From DASZVB01 sp035545855 (GTDB lineage: Bacteria > Myxococcota_A > Polyangia > Polyangiales > Polyangiaceae), in NCBI GenBank assembly GCA_035545855.1, contig DASZXK010000094.1:11514-75513 (forward strand): a DNA stretch of 64,000 nucleotides, in the 5' to 3' direction. Each line of letters opens with the position of its first letter. Position 1 is the stretch's first letter. Both the position numbers and the translations under genes were made by a program. The notes beneath the pieces were generated by a model. The model searched no databases. It saw only the letters and a list, made by a program, of their open reading frames with translations, and was not told the DNA's origin. Below are positions 58,394 through 64,000 of the stretch, in pieces.

Positions 58394-58687
58394 TCAGTAG
58401 CTCGCTCGACCCACCACGCCGCCGACCATGCGGTTGTTTGGGCTCTTGGTGAGGCCGCTGGATCCGGGGATCTCCCCGGTCACGCTGAACAGGACGTAGT
58501 GCTCGCTCTTCATGACGATCCCCCCCGAGGGCCCGGAGGAGCCGAAGTACGAAAGGCCGCTCCCGGGACCGGAGTCGGGACCGCCGTCGCCGGGCTCGGG
58601 GATCGCCTTCCGAGCCGAGTGCCCGCTCCCGCACGCGGAGAGCAGCACGGCGAGGACCACTGCCCCTGAGCGACGGACGAGCGACAC
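58394..58687 (-). CDS. Small lipoprotein upstream of the collagen-like gene
   Basis: A 97-residue lipoprotein. Signal peptide with lipobox LLSAC, a Gly/Pro-rich tether, and a conserved-looking end (MKSEHYVLFSVTGEIPGSSG; NNRMVGGVVGRASY). No family recognised; I recall similar tails in other Polyangiales proteins that precede collagen-like genes, which is weak evidence. GTG 58687 gives the signal peptide. The collagen-like gene starts 7 bases after the stop, so they form an operon. It may anchor or export the fibre. Confidence 0.6.
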   Translation of the reverse strand: MSLVRRSGAVVLAVLLSACGSGHSARKAIPEPGDGGPDSGPGSGLSYFGSSGPSGGIVMKSEHYVLFSVTGEIPGSSGLTKSPNNRMVGGVVGRASY

Positions 58688-58804
58688 GCGCTCCGTTTTT
58701 CGATTGAAGGCGGCCCCGCGTCAAGGAGCACCCGAGGCGCCGGTCTGCCCGCATTCAAAACCGCGGTTCACGCCGTGGGAAACCGCAGCCGCGGGCGCGA
58801 GGGC

Positions 58805-60487
58805 TCAGTCGTCCGTCAGGCGGGGCACCTCGGGCGGGACCGGAAGTGCGTCCACCGCCCAGGCCAGATGCCGCGAGGAGGGATCGATGTCTCGCCTGAG
58901 GAAGAGCGCCCAGCCCAGCGTATCGAGGTAGGGCCCGAGCTCCACGCGCGCGTACCGCCGGTGAAACGCGTCGCTCGAGAGGAGCTCGGGACCGTACTGG
59001 TACGGACCGAACGGGGGCTCGTCGCGGAGGTGGGCGAAGAGGACCGCCGCCGGGTTCCGTTCGAGGACGTGAGCCGTGTGCACGCGGTGATGCATGTACC
59101 CGGGCTGTCGCGCCATGTCCGCGTCGACGAGACCGAAGAGATCCATGAAGCGGACGTGACGCGCCTGGAACGGGATGATGCCCGCCTCGCCGATCGCGAC
59201 TTCCTCCGCCCGGCCACCGAAGCCGCGCTCGAGCACGTTCGCGACGAGCAGGTTTCCGCGCGGCACCTTCTTGAAGTGGCCCGCCTGATTCTGGACGGTC
59301 TCGTGAACCGGGAAGAACTCACCGATGCCGCGGCTCGACACCACCACCAGACCGGCGAACACGAGCGACGCGCCCACGTTGGGCCTCCGGAACGCGCCGG
59401 GAGATTCGGACGGGGAAAGGATGCGGACCATGAGGAACAGCGCGACGGGCGTCACGGGAAGGAGCATCCGCCATCCCGGCATCCAGTCTCCCCCGCCCCA
59501 CGTGACGAGCAGCACCTTGACCGTCACGAGCGTCACCCCGGCGAGCAGCACGGGATTCGGCAAGATCCGCATCGCGACGTTCCGCACGTCGCCCCGGAGG
59601 CGCGCGACCGCGACGACCAGGAGCGCGAGCCCGACGCCGCCGCCGAGGAGCGCGAGCCACGACCCGCAGTAGCTCGCTCCGGCGCGGAGCCGCCCGAAGA
59701 GCGAGCCGCCCGTCGCCTTCGCGACGAAGGTATTGGGAAGCAGCGCGCCGAAGTAGGCGATCCGGAACACGTGATACGCGGCCGCGAACACGAGGACGGG
59801 AACGACGACCCCGAGCGCCGCTTTCGTCCTCCCGCCGAGACGGAAGAAGAGCCCGAGGGCGAACGCCACCGCACACGCCGGGATCACCGCCTCGAATCGG
59901 ACGAGAACGAGGGCGGCGAGGAGCACCGAGATCGCCCCGAGGACCCAGGGCGCCCCGTCGCGGAACGCCGCGCGGGAACACAGGTACGAGATCCCGAGAT
60001 AGAGGAGCCCTTCGATCGGCGTCTCGAGTCCGGCCGTCGCCCAGAACGCGAACGGCCACGACGCGACCGTGAGGACGAACGCGTAGTACCACGCCGTGGC
60101 TTCCTGCTCGCGCCCCGGTTCGTCTCGCGAGAGGAGAGCGAGGACTCCGATCTCGAGCACGGAGAATGCCGCCGTCACGGCGGCGACGCCGTCGTAGGCC
60201 GTCGCGGCGCCCGGGACGTGGCCGCGGAGGCGAAAGTCGAGGGCGTGCAGGAGAACGTGGAGCAGATTCGAGTAGCCCTCCACGCGCTGCCCGGGATTGA
60301 ACGAGAGCTCGCCGTGCTCGACGAGGTTCGCGGCGTACCGCATCGAGATGAACGGATCGTCGACGAAGTAGAGCGCGTCCTTGCAGAAGCGTCGCGCCTG
60401 GGAGGCGAAGACCGCGATCGCCGCGAGCGGCGGCAGGAGCGACGCAAGGGAGCGTCGCCAGGCGAGCGAGGCTTCGTCGGAAGTCAC
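58805..60487 (-). CDS. GT-C membrane glycosyltransferase, AftB-like
   Basis: A 560-residue inner-membrane protein with about ten hydrophobic helices in residues 15-400 and a soluble C-terminal domain. It uses a lipid-linked sugar donor and works on the periplasmic side. The first loop has YFVDDPFISMRYAANLVEHG with the catalytic Asp pair, and NPGQRVEGYSN; a later loop has YFGALLPNTFVAKATGG. These resemble the mycobacterial arabinosyltransferase AftB and relatives. The sugar in this organism is unknown. GTG 60487 has TATGGT 9 bases upstream. It probably decorates an envelope glycan or lipid. Confidence 0.83.
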   Translation of the reverse strand: MTSDEASLAWRRSLASLLPPLAAIAVFASQARRFCKDALYFVDDPFISMRYAANLVEHGELSFNPGQRVEGYSNLLHVLLHALDFRLRGHVPGAATAYDGVAAVTAAFSVLEIGVLALLSRDEPGREQEATAWYYAFVLTVASWPFAFWATAGLETPIEGLLYLGISYLCSRAAFRDGAPWVLGAISVLLAALVLVRFEAVIPACAVAFALGLFFRLGGRTKAALGVVVPVLVFAAAYHVFRIAYFGALLPNTFVAKATGGSLFGRLRAGASYCGSWLALLGGGVGLALLVVAVARLRGDVRNVAMRILPNPVLLAGVTLVTVKVLLVTWGGGDWMPGWRMLLPVTPVALFLMVRILSPSESPGAFRRPNVGASLVFAGLVVVSSRGIGEFFPVHETVQNQAGHFKKVPRGNLLVANVLERGFGGRAEEVAIGEAGIIPFQARHVRFMDLFGLVDADMARQPGYMHHRVHTAHVLERNPAAVLFAHLRDEPPFGPYQYGPELLSSDAFHRRYARVELGPYLDTLGWALFLRRDIDPSSRHLAWAVDALPVPPEVPRLTDD

Positions 60488-60563
60488 GGCGAGGCGACCA
60501 TAACAACGCCGCGTTTCCGCGTCGCTTCCCGCCGATGAGCGCCGGCCCGCGAGACCACCGGGG

Positions 60564-62594
60564 TCACGGCTTCGGAACGACGACGGACACGGAGTACGCC
60601 GGCGGCGAGAACGTGAACACGTTTCCGGTCGCGGTGAGCGCGGCGCCCGGCGTGGGGACAGGCGACCCTGCCACGATCTGGTAGACGTCGGCCGAGGCGA
60701 ACGCGGCCGCGTGCGACAACGTGAGCGTCGTGTCGACGGCCGCGCCGCTCCGGTTGATGACGATCACGACGACCCGATCCGGGTTCGTCGAGTCCGTGCT
60801 CCCGTAGACCGAGACGCGGGCGACGTCGGAGGTCGTCGCGAGGACGGACGTGTCGCCGAAGGCGGCGCCGGCGCCGTCGTAGTTACGGAACGCCGCGAAG
60901 GCGCCGACGAGGTAGCTGTTGTCGCCCTTCTCCGGCTCGACCGCCGCGAGGCCGATGCTCTCCCGCCCGAAGATGCCGAGCACGTCCGCGGCGGCGACGG
61001 CGCCGCTCACGTTCGTGTTCCCTCCGTACGCCCACGAGGAGAACGCGAGCTTCGTCCCGGGATAGAAATTCCCGATGCGCTGCGTGAACCAGTGGATGAG
61101 ATCGACCGGGCCGTACGTCTTGTCGTTCGCGATCCAGCTGTTTTCCTTGTAGGTCGAGTCCCAGAGCGAGCGCGGGGCCTGGACGCGCGCCGCGACGACC
61201 GCCGGGTCCGGCGGAGTCGTATCCGGATCCGTCACGAGCACGCCCCCGGAGCTCTGCGCCGCGGAGTACCAGTGAAGGTCGAGATAGTCGATCAGGCGGC
61301 GGCCTGCCGTGTCGCCGGCTTTCTTCATGGCGTCCAGATAGAAGCTGATGAAATCCTGCCCGCTCTGGTCCGGCGCGAGCTGGAAATCCAGGAACGCCTG
61401 GTAGCCCCAGCCGACCGCGCCCGTCGTCTCCGCGCCGGGCCACGTGTCCTTCACCATGGCGGAGAACTCGGCGTTCTTCGCGACGACCTCCGCGTAGGTC
61501 GTGTGATCGGGGTGCACCGGGAGGTGCGTGTAGGACCAGAGCTCCGGCTGATTGTCCATCGCGAAGAGGACGCGCGCCGCGGGCGCGTGAGCCTTCACGT
61601 AGCTCACGAACTCGTCCTGATTCACGTACGCGTCCGTCGTGTCCGGCGTGGGAGAGAGCGCGGAGCCCTTCCTCGCGCGGTTGTGCTTGAACCGGGTGTC
61701 CAGGAAGTTCGCGCCGGAGTTCCGGACGTCCCCCGAGCAGCTCGGCGGAGCGCTCCCGCCGTTCTTGTCCGCGGCGACGTAGTCGAGCATCGGGACGGTG
61801 AGGAGGGATGCGTTTTCACCCGCCTGATCCACCAGCGACGTCACGGTCGCCGCCGGCGTGTCCGTGACTCCGAGCGCGTCGTCGTTCTCGAAGCAGCGAT
61901 CGCCGCCGGCGTTCGATGCGTTGTTCTCCCAGTCGTACGTGGACCACGGGTTGCCGCCGAGCCGGCACAGCGTGAAGCGGGCCGTCGCGTCGTCGCAGGC
62001 GAGCTTCGGCGCGTTCACGCCGTAGATGAGCGACGAGATGGGGTGCGTGTTCGCCGTCACGTCCACGGTGAGGGCGACCACGCCCGCTCCGGCGTCCGCA
62101 CCGCCGATCCCCGTCGTGCCGCCCGCGCCCGCGTCCACGTCCGCGCCGCCCGATCCGCCGTCTCCCGGCGCACCGCCGCTCGACGCTCCGCCCGTACCGG
62201 AGCCGCCGTCCGTCGGTGCGCCGCCGCTCGACGCTCCGCCCGCGCCGGGGCCGCCGTCACCCGCCGCGCCGCCACCGGACGTCCCGCCGGCGCTCGCGTC
62301 CACGTCCGCGCCGCCGGCTCCGGCGTCCAGGTCGCCCCCACCGACGCCGCCCGCGCTCCCACCGTCTCCGCCGCCACCGCCGGCGCTCGCTCCGGCCGCG
62401 CCGCCGCTCGTCGGCACCTCGCCGCCCGATCCGCCGCTCCCCGAGCCGGCGCTTCCGCCCGTCGCCGTCGACGCATCCCCGCCGCCGGCTCCGGATCCGG
62501 GCGGAACCTTCAGGTCCGACGTTCCGCCGCAGGCAACCGCCCAGACGACACCGAGAGCGACCGCGCCGCGGCCCGTAGCCTGCAAACTTCGCAT
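60564..62594 (-). CDS. GH44-fold lipoprotein with both catalytic Glu replaced
   Basis: A 676-residue lipoprotein (lipobox AVAC) with a Gly/Ala/Ser tether to about residue 175 and a glycoside hydrolase family 44-like domain: ISSLIYGVNAPKL, LCRLGGNPWSTYDWENNASN, IDYLDLHWYSAA, QAPRSLWDSTYKENSWI, ADVLGIFGRE and a C-terminal beta domain. GH44 enzymes cut beta-1,4-glucans, but here the acid/base position reads DNQPELW (Gln349) where the family has NEP, and the nucleophile position reads LAFSSWAYGG (Ser520) where the family has TEY. Spacing between them (171) matches the family. It is probably a polysaccharide-binding pseudoenzyme. ATG 62594 has GGAGGAG upstream. Confidence 0.85.
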   Translation of the reverse strand: MRSLQATGRGAVALGVVWAVACGGTSDLKVPPGSGAGGGDASTATGGSAGSGSGGSGGEVPTSGGAAGASAGGGGGDGGSAGGVGGGDLDAGAGGADVDASAGGTSGGGAAGDGGPGAGGASSGGAPTDGGSGTGGASSGGAPGDGGSGGADVDAGAGGTTGIGGADAGAGVVALTVDVTANTHPISSLIYGVNAPKLACDDATARFTLCRLGGNPWSTYDWENNASNAGGDRCFENDDALGVTDTPAATVTSLVDQAGENASLLTVPMLDYVAADKNGGSAPPSCSGDVRNSGANFLDTRFKHNRARKGSALSPTPDTTDAYVNQDEFVSYVKAHAPAARVLFAMDNQPELWSYTHLPVHPDHTTYAEVVAKNAEFSAMVKDTWPGAETTGAVGWGYQAFLDFQLAPDQSGQDFISFYLDAMKKAGDTAGRRLIDYLDLHWYSAAQSSGGVLVTDPDTTPPDPAVVAARVQAPRSLWDSTYKENSWIANDKTYGPVDLIHWFTQRIGNFYPGTKLAFSSWAYGGNTNVSGAVAAADVLGIFGRESIGLAAVEPEKGDNSYLVGAFAAFRNYDGAGAAFGDTSVLATTSDVARVSVYGSTDSTNPDRVVVIVINRSGAAVDTTLTLSHAAAFASADVYQIVAGSPVPTPGAALTATGNVFTFSPPAYSVSVVVPKP

Positions 62595-62827
62595 CGTGGA
62601 CTCCTCCGCCGCCCGCGTGGCGAGTCCCCTGTCGCCACGCGAACCGGCCATGCGCGAATGCGCCGCCCGGCGCCCGCGAGGCGGCGACCATACCACCGCG
62701 AAAGGCTCGGGAAATGGGGACGAGCAGCCTTTCTGGTGAGGGTGGAATTGGCGCGCCGCCGTCCCCTCTTTTGCCGCATTTGCCCGCTTTCCCGGAGTCG
62801 TCTTTCGTACCAAGGTGCCGCCCCGCC

Positions 62828-64000
62828 ATGCCCGAGTTCAAGGTTCCCCTCCGCGACATCAAGTTCCTCATCCACGAAGCGCTCGAGTACCCGGCGCACT
62901 ACAAGGCGCTCGGCCTCCCCGGGGCCGATCAGATCGACAAGGAAACGATCGACGCGATCCTCGAGGAGATGGCGAAGCTCGCCGAGAACGTGATCGCCCC
63001 GCTCAATCGCTCCGGGGACGAGCAAGGCTGCCGCATGGAGGGCGGGAAGGTCTTCACCCCGAAGGGCTTCAAGGAAGCGTACGCGCAGTTCATCGCGGGC
63101 GGCTGGCAGGGGCTCTCCCACCCGGAGGAGTACGGCGGCCAGGGGATGCCCATGTCCATGGGGCTCTTCAAGCAGGAGATGCTCGGCGGCGCGAACTGGT
63201 CCTTCGCGATGTACCCGGGCCTCAGCATCGGCGCGATGAACACGCTGATGCTGCACGCGACGGACGAGCAGAAGAAGACCTACCTGCCCCCGCTCACCGA
63301 AGGCCGCTGGATGGGGACGATGTGCCTCACGGAGGCCCAGTGCGGGACCGACCTCGGCCAGATGGCGACGATGGCCGTCCCGCAGCCGGACGGTTCCTAC
63401 AAGCTCACCGGGTCGAAGATCTTCATCTCCTCCGGCGACAGCGACATGACGGAGAACATCGTCCACATCGCGCTCGCCCGCGTCCCGGGCGCGCCGAAGG
63501 GGACGAAGGGCATCTCGCTCTTCATCGTGCCGAAGTACCTCCCGACGAAGGATCTCCAGGTCGGCGAGTTCAACAACGTCTCGTGCAGCGCGCTCGAGCA
63601 CAAGATGGGCATCAAGGGCTCCGCCACCTGCACGATAGAGTTCGAGGGAGCGACGGGCTTCCTCCTCGGGCCGCTGAACAAGGGCCTCGAGTGCATGTTC
63701 ACGTTCATGAACACTGCCCGCATCGGGACGGCGATCCAGGGCGTGTGCCACACCGAGCACTCGTTCCAGGGCGCGCTCGCGTACGCGAAGGAGCGCCGCT
63801 CGATGCGCGCGCTCTCCGGCAAGAAAGAGCCCGATCAAGTCGCCGACGCGCTCATCTACCACGCGGACGTGCGGCGCATGCTCCTCACGCAGAAGGCGAT
63901 CGCGGAGGGCGGACGCTACATGCTCTATTCGGCGGCGAAGCTCGCGGACAAGATGACCGTGGCCGTCCTCGCCAAGGACGAGAAGCAGCGGGAGTTCTGG
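62828..64000 (+). CDS. Acyl-CoA dehydrogenase, 3' end beyond window
   Basis: At least 391 residues of an FAD-dependent acyl-CoA dehydrogenase, which makes a double bond in beta-oxidation. The start MPEFKVPLRDIKFLIHEALE is the extra N-terminal segment (AcylCoA_DH_N) of the long DmdC-like branch, about 590-600 residues in all, so roughly a third is missing. The FAD and substrate region is seen in MCLTEAQCGTDLGQM and KLTGSKIFISSGD, then the middle beta domain and GLECMFTFMNTARI. ATG 62828 is the only good start. It is divergent from the GH44-fold gene. No electron-transfer genes are visible in the window. Confidence 0.92.
   Translation, partial: MPEFKVPLRDIKFLIHEALEYPAHYKALGLPGADQIDKETIDAILEEMAKLAENVIAPLNRSGDEQGCRMEGGKVFTPKGFKEAYAQFIAGGWQGLSHPEEYGGQGMPMSMGLFKQEMLGGANWSFAMYPGLSIGAMNTLMLHATDEQKKTYLPPLTEGRWMGTMCLTEAQCGTDLGQMATMAVPQPDGSYKLTGSKIFISSGDSDMTENIVHIALARVPGAPKGTKGISLFIVPKYLPTKDLQVGEFNNVSCSALEHKMGIKGSATCTIEFEGATGFLLGPLNKGLECMFTFMNTARIGTAIQGVCHTEHSFQGALAYAKERRSMRALSGKKEPDQVADALIYHADVRRMLLTQKAIAEGGRYMLYSAAKLADKMTVAVLAKDEKQREFW

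Overview
This is a GC-rich window from a bacterial chromosome that looks like a member of the Myxococcota, probably the Polyangiales. The reasons are: about seventeen predicted lipoproteins, many with long Gly/Ser tethers straight after the lipobox; RCC1-repeat, FG-GAP, DUF1566-type and collagen-like surface proteins; a Hanks-type kinase with a basic tail; a GYF-like/GAF protein; and very strong codon bias that leaves long antisense open frames. I see no rRNA, tRNA, CRISPR array, insertion sequence, phage gene or plasmid origin. The assignment is by protein character only.

Layout. 1-5.6 kb is a glycan-type locus: FkbM methyltransferase (cut by the left edge), GT4 glycosyltransferase, a Methyltransf_24-type methyltransferase, a degenerate methyltransferase-like protein and a PIG-L deacetylase. 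A D-aminoacylase-type amidohydrolase and a B12-binding radical SAM protein follow. 8-13.5 kb holds a Ser/Thr kinase, two lipoproteins (one VWA), a class III cyclase fused to a YHS domain and a GYF-like/GAF protein. 13.6-20.6 kb has a GT2-like protein, two outer-membrane-type proteins, an EEP-family lipoprotein, a PAP2-type protein lacking a catalytic His, and a DUF6544-like membrane protein. 20.7-25.8 kb has hemerythrin, ppsA, an omptin-like protease and a coiled-coil protein. 26-34 kb is mostly single-gene units: methyltransferase, FG-GAP lipoprotein, esterase, OsmC and SulP. 34-41 kb has a membrane coiled-coil protein, a putative regulator overlapping an RCC1 lipoprotein, a DUF1566 lipoprotein, a zinc-ribbon/OsmC pair and two CBS-pair proteins. 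41-45.4 kb encodes a PHM-like copper protein, an alpha/beta hydrolase, a phosphoesterase and a VOC protein. 45.5-50.9 kb is a tightly coupled five-gene operon around a clostripain-type surface protease. 51-55.4 kb is a second small-molecule or glycan modification cluster: two sulfotransferase-like proteins, two 2OG-Fe(II) oxygenases and a GT2-methyltransferase fusion. 55.5-64 kb has a TPR protein, a collagen-like protein with a small lipoprotein, a GT-C glycosyltransferase, a GH44-fold protein lacking both catalytic glutamates, and an acyl-CoA dehydrogenase cut by the right edge.

How it works together. The window is largely cell-envelope and extracellular function, with small regulatory and stress genes between. 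Three patterns cut across the genes. First, many units have a TAnnnT hexamer ending 6-7 bases before the start codon, which predicts leaderless mRNAs and in one case points to a CTG start. Second, a short inverted repeat (GCAAG-C-CTTGC core) recurs in promoter-containing gaps and may be an operator. Third, GC-rich hairpins without U tracts lie between most convergent gene pairs. Functions rest on motif reading by eye; no database search was run.
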